A stretch of DNA of 7,490 bases from Anaerolineales bacterium (GCA_015494815.1 WGAK01000223.1:1-7490); one strand, 5' to 3'; shown: positions 1-6,960, counted from the stretch's first letter. Numbers and translations: made by a program. The notes: a model not told the origin generated them from the letters alone.

Positions 1-332
1 AGGGTGCGGGTCACGCCGCCGGTGCAGCCGGTGGTGCGCACCGTGGGGCCCCGCGACGGGGTCGGGCCGTGCAGCCAGACTTCCACGCACGCGCCCCCGC
101 CGCACACCTGGGCCAGGGCCACCTGGTCGGGATGGGTGAGCACGCCTTCGTTGGCCAAAAACCCCAACGCCAGGCTCAGCGGGTCGTGGGGGCTGGCCAA
201 CAACACGGCCCATTCCGTTGCGTTGAGGTAGATGGTCAACGCGCGCTCGGCCGGCGCGGCCACCTGCACCGTCTGCCAGCGGCCGCCCCGATATTCGTGC
301 GCGCCGAAGGATTGCAGCGCGGGGTCAGGCAT
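1..332 (-). CDS. fdhD: FdhD, formate dehydrogenase accessory sulfurtransferase (C-terminus cut off by window edge)
   Basis: The first 110 residues are visible and the gene runs off the left edge; full-length family members are roughly 250-280 residues. FdhD carries sulfur from a cysteine desulfurase to the Mo/W-bis-MGD cofactor, which activates formate dehydrogenases in the cytoplasm. The N-terminal FdhD pattern is clear: a P-A-E-R-A-L-T-I-Y-L-N strand (residues 28-37), then H49-D-P-L-S-L-A-L-G-F-L-A-N-E-G (to residue 63), then the cysteine loop R-T-T-G-C-T-G-G (99-106). The loop has only one cysteine (C103); G106 lies where the E. coli protein has the second Cys of its CxxC. The ATG at 332 overlaps the stop of the upstream coiled-coil gene by 8 nt (ATG inside GCATGCCTGA), so translation is probably coupled. 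A GGAGGG lies 11 nt upstream, slightly far. The family call is firm; the symbol rests on the N-terminal half only. Confidence 0.88.
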   Translation of the reverse strand, partial: MPDPALQSFGAHEYRGGRWQTVQVAAPAERALTIYLNATEWAVLLASPHDPLSLALGFLANEGVLTHPDQVALAQVCGGGACVEVWLHGPTPSRGPTVRTTGCTGGVTRT

Positions 333-1500
333 GGGCCGTTGGACCCTCCGAGGACGGCGTCCAGTACACGAAAGCCGCGGGGTCGGGGCACAGTTTGCGC
401 GTCGCGCCCTGGGTGGTGAGGGTGTCGTACTCCCGGTCGTCCTCGTGGGTGTCCCACAGGCGGCAGACCCACAGCAGGCGCTTGGTGATGGGCTGCTCGA
501 AGAACAGCACCCGCCGGGGCTGACGGCCGCGCGGATAGACGAACGCGCCGCCGTTGGGCAAAGCCTTGGTCTGGCCCTGGCGCAGGTCCGAGCGACGCAG
601 TTTGGTCAACAGGCCTTCCCAGGCGCGCTGCTGGTCGTGGTAGGCCTGAATGGCCGCCCAGCGTTCGCCGGGCACGGCCACCAGGTCGGTGTGCGGGTCG
701 AGCAAATCGGCCAGCAGGCGCTGCCGCATGGCCTGCTCTTGCTGCAGGCGCTGCTGCAACGCGTCCCGTTCGGCCTTGTAGGCCTCGGCCTGCGCGACCG
801 CGCTGGCCAGGGCGGCCTGGCTGCGCTGCAAGTTGTCCTCGGCCTCGCGGGCCAGGTGGAAGGCGGTATCGCGCTCCTGGTGCAGGCGGGTGATGGCCTC
901 GCGCAGGCGCTGGGCCAGGTCTTCGGCGGGCAGTTCGGCTTCCAGCGCGGCCGTGGGCAGCACTTCCTCCCAGGTCTCCAGGCGGTGCACGGCCTCCAGC
1001 AGGGACTTGGCACGCTCCAGGCGCTGCCGTTCCGCAGCCAGGGCCTGGGCACGGGCTTCGCACTCCTGCGCGCGTTGCTGCCACAAGTGGGCCTGCTGCT
1101 GGCACTGCCGGGCCTCGCGCGCCGCGCGGTCCGCGCGGCCTCGGGCCTGAGAGGCTTCACGCTGGGCCTTTTGGACCGCGGCCCGGGTGCGCTCCAGTTC
1201 CCGCTCCAGGCGGCGGTAGTCGGTTTGCAGGGCCTTGAAACGGGCGCGAGTCTGGGCCAGTTTGGCTTTGAGACGCTCCCGGGCCCGGCGTTGCGCGTCC
1301 CGCTCTGCGGGAGTGAGCCGCCAATACGCGGCGGCCGGAGCCACCACCAGCACCAGGGCCACGGCCACCCCCGCGGCCGCCAGCGCGGCCAGGCCAGGCG
1401 ACCCGCCGTGGCCCCCCGCGTACAGCATCAGGCCCGCGCCCAAGGCCACGCCGACCAGCGCCCACAGGCTCCACCACACCACGCGCGACCAGGCTCTCAT
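325..1500 (-). CDS. membrane-anchored coiled-coil protein with RelE/ParE-like C-terminal segment, function unknown
   Basis: This 391-residue protein is not one I recognise by name. Two hydrophobic helices (about 7-28 and 36-59) are joined by a short Gly-rich turn, so the N-terminus is probably a membrane hairpin. Residues 65-262 are a long charged, Ala/Arg/Glu/Gln-rich helix region typical of coiled coil, with a less regular break near 175-195. The last 100 residues look globular. Residues about 292-360 read W-E-G-L-L-T-K-L, then K-A-L-P-N-G-G-A-F-V-Y, then R-R-V-L-F-F-E-Q, then R-L-L-W-V-C-R-L-W-D-T-H-E-D. This order of segments resembles the RelE/ParE toxin fold, but that is pattern reading only. 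The ATG at 1500 was chosen because GGAGG lies 8 nt upstream and it starts 4 nt after the NuoEF stop; an earlier in-frame ATG at 1557 would overlap that gene by 53 nt. It is flanked by the diaphorase and fdhD genes and probably co-transcribed with them. No antitoxin-like gene is adjacent. Confidence 0.82.
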   Translation of the reverse strand: MRAWSRVVWWSLWALVGVALGAGLMLYAGGHGGSPGLAALAAAGVAVALVLVVAPAAAYWRLTPAERDAQRRARERLKAKLAQTRARFKALQTDYRRLERELERTRAAVQKAQREASQARGRADRAAREARQCQQQAHLWQQRAQECEARAQALAAERQRLERAKSLLEAVHRLETWEEVLPTAALEAELPAEDLAQRLREAITRLHQERDTAFHLAREAEDNLQRSQAALASAVAQAEAYKAERDALQQRLQQEQAMRQRLLADLLDPHTDLVAVPGERWAAIQAYHDQQRAWEGLLTKLRRSDLRQGQTKALPNGGAFVYPRGRQPRRVLFFEQPITKRLLWVCRLWDTHEDDREYDTLTTQGATRKLCPDPAAFVYWTPSSEGPTAHA

Positions 1501-1504
1501 GCCG

Positions 1505-3202
1505 TCATCCTCCGTCACCCCTCCCGTTGAACAAATGCGGCCAGCGGCGTTTGGCACTGAGCACCGCGTTGGCGGCCGTTTGCCCCAGGCCGCACAGCGA
1601 CGCGTCGGTCATGGTCCAGCCCACATCCTCCAGCAGGGCCAGGTCGCGCGGCTGCGCCCGACCGGCGAAGATGCGCTGCAGCAGTTCGTACTGCCGCTGG
1701 GTACCCAACTGGCACGGGTAGCACTTGCCGCACGATTCTTCCGCGAAGAAGTGGGCCACATCCAACAGCACCTGCCGCAAATCGCGTTCCGCATTGAACA
1801 CCATGACCGCGGCGGAGCCCAGGGCCAGCCCGGCCGCACGCAAGGCTTCCAGGCTCAGCGGCAGGTCCAGGGCCTCGGGCCCCACGAAGAAGCCGGCCGC
1901 GCCGCCCAACAAGATGGCCTGTACCGGCCCGCGCGGGCCGCCGGCCAGGTCCAGCAGTTCCCCCAGGGGGATGCCCAGCGGCGCCTCGTACACGCCCGGC
2001 CGCATCACATCGCCCGACACGGGGAACAGTTTGGGGCCCGGGCTGTCGGGGGTGCCATACGCCCGGTAGGCATCCGGCCCGGCGCGCACGATGAACGGCA
2101 CCGCGGCCAGGGTTTCGACATTGTTGATGACCGTGGGCTTGCCAAACAGGCCGTGGGTGGTGGGGAACGGCGGCTTGAGGCGCGGGAAGCCGCGTTTGCC
2201 CTCGATGGACTCGAACAGGGCCGTCTCTTCGCCGCACACATACGCGCCGGCCCCCCGCCGCAGGTACACCTGCACCCCGGTCTGGGGGCCCCAATAGCCG
2301 GCCTCGCGGGCCTCGGCCAACGCGCGCTGCACAATGCGGTACGCGCGGCCGTATTCCCCGCGCAGGTAGATGTAGACGGCTTGCGCGCCGATGGCCCGGG
2401 CGGCCAACAAAGCGCCTTCCAGCACCGCGTGCGGGTCGGCCTCCAGCAAGGCCCGGTCTTTGAAGGTGCCCGGCTCGGACTCGTCCGCGTTGACCACCAC
2501 ATACTTGGGCTCGCCTGCGGCCTGGGCCGCGTAGGCCCATTTGCGCCCCGTGGGGAAGGCCGCGCCGCCGCGGCCGAACAGCCCCGCCTCGGTGACCGCG
2601 GCGATGAGGGCCTCGGGCTCGGGCGCGGCCTCCAAAGCGGCATAGCCACCGGCCGCCCGATAAGCCTCCAGGCTGCGGGGGCGGGTGGGGTCGTCCCAGG
2701 CGGTGAGCACCCGCACCGAACCGCCCACCACGGGCGTGGGTTCGGGCGTAGCGGCATCCAGCACGGCCTCGGGCTGTGCGGGGTCCGCGGGGGCTACCGC
2801 GCGGTCGTCCACCAGCACCGCGGGCGCGTGTTCGCACAGCCCCAGGCAGGGGAAGCGCTCTAAGGTCCACTGACCGTCCGCGGTGGTTTCACCTTCGGCA
2901 ATGCCCAGGTGGTCGGCCAGGGCCTGGGCCACGGCATCGGCCCCCTGCGCCCGACACACGGGGCCGTGGCACACCCGAATGGTGTGCGCGCCCTTGGGTT
3001 CGGTGGAAAACAGGGCGTAAAAAGTGACCACGCCGTACACATCGGCTACGGGCACATCCAGCGCCCGGGCCACCGCGGTGGCCGCGGCCGCGTCCACATA
3101 GCCCCGGGCCTGCTGCACGGCGTGCAGCGCGGGCAAGAGCATGGTGCGGCCCTGCCCGGCGAAGGGCGCCAGCACCTGGTCCAAGGAAAGTTGGGAAGCC
3201 AT
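1505..3202 (-). CDS. fused NuoE-NuoF diaphorase, probable NAD-dependent formate dehydrogenase beta subunit
   Basis: A 565-residue fusion of a NuoE-like thioredoxin-fold domain (about 1-150) and a NuoF-like flavoprotein domain (about 160-565). The NuoE part has the four [2Fe-2S] ligands C78-x4-C83 and C119-x3-C123. The NuoF part has the FMN loop G-R-G-G-A-A-F-P-T-G (210-219), the N-A-D-E-S-E-P-G-T-F-K-D stretch (238-249), the NADH site G-A-G-A-Y-V-C-G-E-E-T-A-L (317-329), and [4Fe-4S] ligands C491, C494, C497 and C537. It ends soon after the last cysteine, so it lacks the extra ferredoxin-like domain of HydB-type bifurcating hydrogenase subunits. It should pass electrons between NAD(H) and a partner through FMN and Fe-S clusters. 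Similar fusions are known as beta subunits of Mo/W formate dehydrogenases (Methylobacterium FDH1), and fdhD two genes downstream supports this. No alpha subunit or nuoG is visible. The ATG at 3202 has GAGGTG 5 nt upstream. A detached NADH-dehydrogenase module remains possible. Confidence 0.93.
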   Translation of the reverse strand: MASQLSLDQVLAPFAGQGRTMLLPALHAVQQARGYVDAAAATAVARALDVPVADVYGVVTFYALFSTEPKGAHTIRVCHGPVCRAQGADAVAQALADHLGIAEGETTADGQWTLERFPCLGLCEHAPAVLVDDRAVAPADPAQPEAVLDAATPEPTPVVGGSVRVLTAWDDPTRPRSLEAYRAAGGYAALEAAPEPEALIAAVTEAGLFGRGGAAFPTGRKWAYAAQAAGEPKYVVVNADESEPGTFKDRALLEADPHAVLEGALLAARAIGAQAVYIYLRGEYGRAYRIVQRALAEAREAGYWGPQTGVQVYLRRGAGAYVCGEETALFESIEGKRGFPRLKPPFPTTHGLFGKPTVINNVETLAAVPFIVRAGPDAYRAYGTPDSPGPKLFPVSGDVMRPGVYEAPLGIPLGELLDLAGGPRGPVQAILLGGAAGFFVGPEALDLPLSLEALRAAGLALGSAAVMVFNAERDLRQVLLDVAHFFAEESCGKCYPCQLGTQRQYELLQRIFAGRAQPRDLALLEDVGWTMTDASLCGLGQTAANAVLSAKRRWPHLFNGRGDGG

Positions 3203-3237
3203 ACCTGCACCTCACGGTGAAGAGGGAGCCGGCCGGG

Positions 3238-3258
3238 TGGGTAAATCTATTGTACCCA
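3238..3258. repeat. 6-bp inverted repeat over the putative -10 (operator candidate)
   Basis: TGGGTA (3238-3243) and its exact reverse complement TACCCA (3253-3258) are separated by 9 nt, giving a 21-bp imperfect palindrome. It covers the putative minus-strand -10 at 3249-3254 ahead of the NuoE-NuoF gene. The spacing is about two helical turns end to end, which would suit a dimeric regulator. Six-base arms can also arise by chance, so a regulatory role is only an inference. Confidence 0.35.
3249..3254 (-). promoter_or_regulatory. possible -10 element for the NuoEF/fdhD group
   Basis: On the minus strand this reads TACAAT, one mismatch from TATAAT, inside a locally AT-rich patch of the 75-bp gap before the NuoE-NuoF gene. 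It would place the transcript start about 40 nt before the ATG at 3202. No good -35 box lies 16-18 bp upstream (that stretch is all G/C), and there is no extended TGn. This is weak evidence for a promoter that separates this group from the upstream GTPase gene. Confidence 0.4.
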
Positions 3259-3277
3259 AAATCCGCGGCCGGGCGGG

Positions 3278-5008
3278 TTACACCACCTGCTCCAGGCGGG
3301 CCTGCAGCGTTTCCAGTTCGCCATGCACGGTCTGCAATTGCTCCAGATGGGTTTGCAGGCGCTGCTGCTCGGCCCGCACGAAACGGGTATAAGGGGCCAG
3401 GGCTTCGCGAAAGTGCTCCACACTGCGCTGAATCTCGTGCTCGAACTGCTGGCGCAGCGCCTGGCTCAGGGTCTGGCGCAGCGCCTGCACCCGGCGGTGC
3501 ATCTCGGCCGAAGCCTGCCGCCGCCGCGCGGGGATGATGAGCAGGCCCAGGGTGAACATCACGCCCGCGGCCAGCACGCCGGTGACATCCATGGCCACGG
3601 TGGTGGCCAGGGCCACCACCAACGCGCCTAGGCCCACCGCGCCCACGCCAATGCCCGCGGCCGCGGCCACCGCGGCCCGGGTGCCTTCGGCCAGGCGTTG
3701 GGCCTCGGCCTGGCGGTCGTAAGTCGCCAACACCCGCCGGGCCCGGTCACGCAACTCGGTCATCAACTGCTCGCGGCGGGCGAAGAAGGGCGTTTGCAAC
3801 GATGCGCCCAGGCGCTCGCGATGACGGGCCTGCTGCTGGGCCACCTGCTCCAGCAGGCTCTCCCATTGCCGCATCTCCGCGTTGACCAGCCAATCAATCA
3901 GGCTCTCGACCCGTTGCTCCAACTGGCGCGGCATGTCGCCAATGACCCGGGCCTGAAAATCTTGTTCCAGATATTTCTTGCGCACCAGGTCGGGCAAGCG
4001 GCCGATGCGAATGGTCTCATCGAAATACTGCTGGGCCCGGGCCTCCATATCCAGCAGGATTTTCTCCATTTCGGCCATGCGCAGGTCGAATTGCCGACGC
4101 ATGTCGTCCTGATACACCTGCAGCAGCCCCTCCATGCGCTCCAGCAGCGCCAGGTCGTCTTGCAGCGCGGCCTGCTGCGCGGTCAGGCGCTCCAGATAGC
4201 GCGCGGCCAGGCGCGCGCCCACGCCCAGCGGGTTGCGGAATTTGAGCCGCAGCCGCTCGCGGTGGTCCAGGGTTTGGTGGATGTACGCCTCCAGGGCCGC
4301 GAGCCCCGCGGCCTGGGCCAGGGCCGGTTCGCCCATCTTGGCCCGCAAGGCCAGTTTGGCGCTCACGGGGAACACGGGCGGCTCCAGGCCCAGGTGCTGC
4401 CGGGCCTGCTCGCGCACGAAGGTCAGCAATTCGTCCAGGGCCTCGGGCCCGTCCAGAATGTCCACCTTGTTGAGCACCAACACCAGGGCCTTGCCCCAAT
4501 CGCGAATGGCCTCGATGAAGGCCCGCTCGCTCTCGCTGAAGGCCCGGTCGGCCGAGGTGACGAACAGCACCAGGTCGGCCCGGGGGATGAAGCGCGTGGT
4601 GAGCAACTCGTGCTCGCGGATGATGGCGTTGGTGCCGGGGGTATCCACGATGCTCATCTCCCGCAGCCGCGCCGCGGGCAGGGTGATGAGCACCAGGCCG
4701 GGGGCCAGCACCTCGCGGTGCTCTTCGGGGCCGTAGCGCAACACCTGCACCTGGGCCGTGGTCGGGGTCACGCCTTCGGGCAGCAGGGGTTGGCCCAGCA
4801 GGGCGTTAATCAACGCGCTTTTGCCCGCGTTGAATTCCCCCACCACCACCAGCAAGAAGAAATCGTCCAACTGCTCCAGGGAATCGGCCAAGGCGCGACG
4901 GTCGTCGGGGTCGGCTTTGATGGCTTCCAGAATCTCCTGCAACCGGGCCAGGGTACGGCGCTCCTGGCGCAGGAATTCTTGTTGGGCTTCGTTCATCAAC
5001 CAGGCCAT
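3278..5008 (-). CDS. bacterial dynamin-like GTPase with two C-terminal membrane segments
   Basis: A 576-residue large GTPase of the bacterial dynamin-like family. All G motifs are visible: G1 P-loop G-E-F-N-A-G-K-S (57-64), G2 threonines in T-P-T-T (81-84), G3 D-T-P-G (122-125), G4 N-K-V-D (180-183) and a G5-like S-A-K (216-218). After the GTPase domain come long helical, Gln/Glu/Arg-rich stretches (about 245-440). Two hydrophobic segments (about 446-469 and 473-493) follow, joined by a very short turn, then a second helical region to residue 576. The layout matches dynamins whose helical stalk is tipped by a membrane-inserting paddle. Membrane binding and GTP-driven remodelling follow from the family; the cellular target is unknown. 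The ATG at 5008 is preferred because GAGGTG lies 5 nt upstream; M5 (4996) is an alternative. The gene begins 24 nt after the ruvA stop, so it is probably co-transcribed with yebC-ruvC-ruvA, in the slot where ruvB often lies. Confidence 0.92.
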   Translation of the reverse strand: MAWLMNEAQQEFLRQERRTLARLQEILEAIKADPDDRRALADSLEQLDDFFLLVVVGEFNAGKSALINALLGQPLLPEGVTPTTAQVQVLRYGPEEHREVLAPGLVLITLPAARLREMSIVDTPGTNAIIREHELLTTRFIPRADLVLFVTSADRAFSESERAFIEAIRDWGKALVLVLNKVDILDGPEALDELLTFVREQARQHLGLEPPVFPVSAKLALRAKMGEPALAQAAGLAALEAYIHQTLDHRERLRLKFRNPLGVGARLAARYLERLTAQQAALQDDLALLERMEGLLQVYQDDMRRQFDLRMAEMEKILLDMEARAQQYFDETIRIGRLPDLVRKKYLEQDFQARVIGDMPRQLEQRVESLIDWLVNAEMRQWESLLEQVAQQQARHRERLGASLQTPFFARREQLMTELRDRARRVLATYDRQAEAQRLAEGTRAAVAAAAGIGVGAVGLGALVVALATTVAMDVTGVLAAGVMFTLGLLIIPARRRQASAEMHRRVQALRQTLSQALRQQFEHEIQRSVEHFREALAPYTRFVRAEQQRLQTHLEQLQTVHGELETLQARLEQVV

Positions 5009-5032
5009 GCGTGCACCTCGGGGCCCGCGCGC

Positions 5033-5611
5033 TCAGCGGGCGAAGTATTGCAGCGCCAGCCGCAGGCGGGCGTCCAGGTCGGCGGGCGCATCGCGGGGGA
5101 TGTGCTGCAGCGCGGCCTGGGCCTCGACCACGCTGAAGCCCAGGGCCACCAGCGCGTCCAGCACGGCCGCGTCCACATCCGAGGCGGGCGCGGGGCCGGG
5201 CAGGCCCTCCGGCGCGGCCAGGCGGTCGTGCAAGGCCAGCACGATGCGCTGGGCCGTCTTCTTGCCCACGCCGGGCACCCGCTGCAGCACCTCGGGCTGC
5301 TCGTGCGCCACGGCCCGCCGAATGGCGTCGGCGCTCAAGAAAGACAACAGGGTTTGGGCCAGCCGCGCGCCCACGCCGTTGACGCTCAACAGCGCGACGA
5401 ACAAGTCGCGCTCGGCCGGGCTCAGAAAGCCGAACAAGGCCAGGGCGTCGGCCCGCACCACCAGGTGCGTGTGCAGGGCCACCGTGTCACCCTCGCGGGT
5501 CTGCTCGGCCACGGGCAAGGGCACCTGCACCCACAGGCCCACGGGGCCGGTTTGGACCAGCAAACGGCCCTCGTCGCGAGCCAGCACACGGCCTTGCAGC
5601 CAGCCAATCAT
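5033..5611 (-). CDS. ruvA: RuvA, Holliday junction DNA helicase subunit
   Basis: This 192-residue protein has the normal RuvA length. RuvA tetramers bind four-way junctions and recruit the RuvB motor for branch migration in recombinational repair. Visible parts are the N-terminal OB domain beginning M-I-G-W-L-Q-G-R-V (to about residue 63), and two helix-hairpin-helix motifs at L-L-S-V-N-G-V-G (74-81) and L-Q-R-V-P-G-V-G-K-K-T-A (109-120). The C-terminal RuvB-contacting domain (about 146-191) includes A-L-V-A-L-G-F. In the loop V-V-R-A-D-A (51-56), A54-D55 aligns with the E55-D56 acidic pin of the E. coli protein, so one acidic residue appears replaced. The start ATG overlaps the ruvC stop as ATGA, and AGGAGGG lies 6 nt upstream inside ruvC. 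No ruvB follows; the next gene is a dynamin-like GTPase, so RuvB must be encoded elsewhere. Confidence 0.96.
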   Translation of the reverse strand: MIGWLQGRVLARDEGRLLVQTGPVGLWVQVPLPVAEQTREGDTVALHTHLVVRADALALFGFLSPAERDLFVALLSVNGVGARLAQTLLSFLSADAIRRAVAHEQPEVLQRVPGVGKKTAQRIVLALHDRLAAPEGLPGPAPASDVDAAVLDALVALGFSVVEAQAALQHIPRDAPADLDARLRLALQYFAR

Positions 5612-6120
5612 GCGCGTCCCTCCTGCGGGGGCAGGTGGCGGGTCCAGGCCAGATGCTGGGCGTGGCAAAGGGCCACGGCCAGGGCGTCGGCCACATCGTC
5701 GGGTCGGGGGCGCTGCTCCAGGCCCAGCAGCATCTGGACCATGCGCTGCATTTGCTGCTTGTCGGCCCCGCCGTAACCGGTGAGGGCCTGCTTGACCGCG
5801 GTGGGCGTGTATTCGGCCACGGGCAGGTCGGCCTGGGCCGCGGCCAACAGCAGCACGCCCCGGGCCTGGCCCACACTCAACGCGCTGCGCAGATTGCGCT
5901 GCACGAACAGGGATTCCACGGCCACGGCCTGGGGACGGTGCTCGGCCAACACGGCCTGCAATTGCGTATACAGCGCCAACAGACGCCGGGGCAACGGCCA
6001 CCCCGCGGGCGTGCGCAAGGCACCATACGCCACCGCGCGGTAGGAGCCGTCGCCCCGGGGTTCGACAATGCCGTAGCCGGTGATGGCCGTGCCCGGATCC
6101 AGGCCCAAAATGCGAGTCAT
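5608..6120 (-). CDS. ruvC: RuvC, crossover junction endodeoxyribonuclease
   Basis: A 170-residue RuvC, the metal-dependent resolvase that nicks Holliday junctions symmetrically. The RNase H-like catalytic residues are all present: D8 in L-G-L-D-P-G, E69 in V-A-V-E-S-L-F, and D142 and D145 in P-D-D-V-A-D-A-L-A. Other family stretches are L-F-V-Q-R-N (71-76), S-A-L-S-V-G-Q-A-R-G (79-88), and T-A-V-K-Q-A-L-T-G-Y-G-G-A-D-K (106-120). The ATG at 6120 gives the usual N-terminus. It has no clear ribosome binding site, and it starts 9 nt after the yebC stop, so translation is probably coupled to yebC. Its own stop overlaps the ruvA start by 4 nt. The enzyme looks intact. Confidence 0.97.
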   Translation of the reverse strand: MTRILGLDPGTAITGYGIVEPRGDGSYRAVAYGALRTPAGWPLPRRLLALYTQLQAVLAEHRPQAVAVESLFVQRNLRSALSVGQARGVLLLAAAQADLPVAEYTPTAVKQALTGYGGADKQQMQRMVQMLLGLEQRPRPDDVADALAVALCHAQHLAWTRHLPPQEGRA

Positions 6121-6129
6121 GGGGCGCGC

Positions 6130-6879
6130 TCAGTCGGCCTGGGCCAGCACTTCCTCGGGGACATGCAGGTTGGAGAAGACCTCCTGCACATCGTCGAGGT
6201 CTTCCAGGGCCTCGATGACCTTGAGCACTTGCGTGGCCTGGGCCGGTTCCAAATGCATCTCTTGCGTGGGAACCATCTTCAGGCCGGCCTCTTGAGCCTG
6301 AATACCCGCGGCCCGCAGCCGGTCGCTGATGGCCTTGAAAGCCTCGGGCTCGGCGTAGATTTCGATGAGATATTCGTCGAACTGCACATCGTCCGCGCCG
6401 GCGTCAATGGCCAATTCGAGAATGTCGTCGGGGTCGTGGCCCTGGGCGGGGATGGCGAAGTAGGCCATGCGCTTGAATTGCCAGGCTACCGAGCCACTTT
6501 CGCCCAGACTGCCGCCCAGACGATTCAGGGTATGGCGAATTTCCGAGAGGGCGCGGTTGCGGTTGTCGGTGACGCAGTAAATCATCATGGCCACGCCGTG
6601 GGGCGCGTAACCTTCGTAGTAGATTTCCTCCAGGCGGCCGCCTTCGCGGTCTTCGCCCGTGCCCCGGCGAATGGCCTTAAGGATTTTATCTTTGGGCATG
6701 TTGTTGGCCTTAGCCCGGTCAATGGCCATGCGCAAGCGAGGGTTGGTCTCGGGGTCGCCCCCGCCATCGCGCGCCGCGATGATGATTTCGCGCGCCAGGC
6801 GGGTGAACAATTTACCCCGTTTGGCGTCCATCGCGGATTTCTTGCGCTGAATGTTCTTCCACTTGGAATGTCCAGCCAT
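6130..6879 (-). CDS. yebC: YebC/PmpR family DNA-binding regulatory protein
   Basis: A 249-residue, full-length member of the YebC/PmpR (TACO1) family. The signature N-terminus M-A-G-H-S-K-W-K-N-I-Q is followed by K-x-A-M-D-A-K-R-G-K-L-F-T-R (to 27), N-P-R-L-R-M-A-I-D-R-A-K (46-57), and Y-Y-E-G-Y-A-P-H-G-V-A (87-97). The acidic C-terminal domains include F-D-E-Y-L-I-E-I-Y (167-175) and a D-L-D-D-V-Q-E-V-F segment (227-235). Family members have been described as transcription regulators. More recently they have been described as factors that help ribosomes through difficult peptide stretches, and the sequence does not decide between these. GAGGAG sits 7 nt before the ATG. It is the first gene of the yebC-ruvC-ruvA cluster, an order seen in many bacteria. 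An extended -10 promoter lies about 80 bp upstream. Confidence 0.97.
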   Translation of the reverse strand: MAGHSKWKNIQRKKSAMDAKRGKLFTRLAREIIIAARDGGGDPETNPRLRMAIDRAKANNMPKDKILKAIRRGTGEDREGGRLEEIYYEGYAPHGVAMMIYCVTDNRNRALSEIRHTLNRLGGSLGESGSVAWQFKRMAYFAIPAQGHDPDDILELAIDAGADDVQFDEYLIEIYAEPEAFKAISDRLRAAGIQAQEAGLKMVPTQEMHLEPAQATQVLKVIEALEDLDDVQEVFSNLHVPEEVLAQAD

Positions 6880-6960
6880 ACGAAGACTCCTCAGGTCGTC
6901 CCACCGCTCCAGGGCGGCTTATGGCAACAGGTGACAGGATACCGCGCATCGTGCGTTCTC

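Noticed and set aside
325..1500. A toxin-antitoxin pair based on the RelE-like segment
   Set aside because: No small antitoxin-like gene is adjacent on either side; the neighbours are a diaphorase and fdhD, so a classic toxin-antitoxin call is unsupported.
232..1530. Long open frame on the plus strand opposite the coiled-coil gene
   Set aside because: It is antisense to a well supported minus-strand gene. Its translation is low-complexity Gly/Leu/Gln-rich text with no family pattern, and stop codons are rare in either strand of such GC-rich DNA.
1501..1557. Upstream ATG (1557) as the start of the coiled-coil protein
   Set aside because: It would overlap the NuoE-NuoF gene by 53 nt, while the ATG at 1500 has GGAGG at good distance and directly precedes the membrane helices.
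1235..2863. Long plus-strand open frame opposite the NuoE-NuoF gene
   Set aside because: The opposite strand has complete Fe-S, FMN and NADH motifs; this frame has none and spans two genes antisense.
1505..3202. Complex I operon (nuoE and nuoF)
   Set aside because: The two domains are fused and no other nuo gene flanks them, while fdhD does; formate dehydrogenase is the better reading.
3698..5776. A 692-codon plus-strand open frame across the GTPase, ruvA and part of ruvC
   Set aside because: It is antisense to three recognised genes, rich in His/Gln/Gly from reversed common codons, and without a plausible start context.
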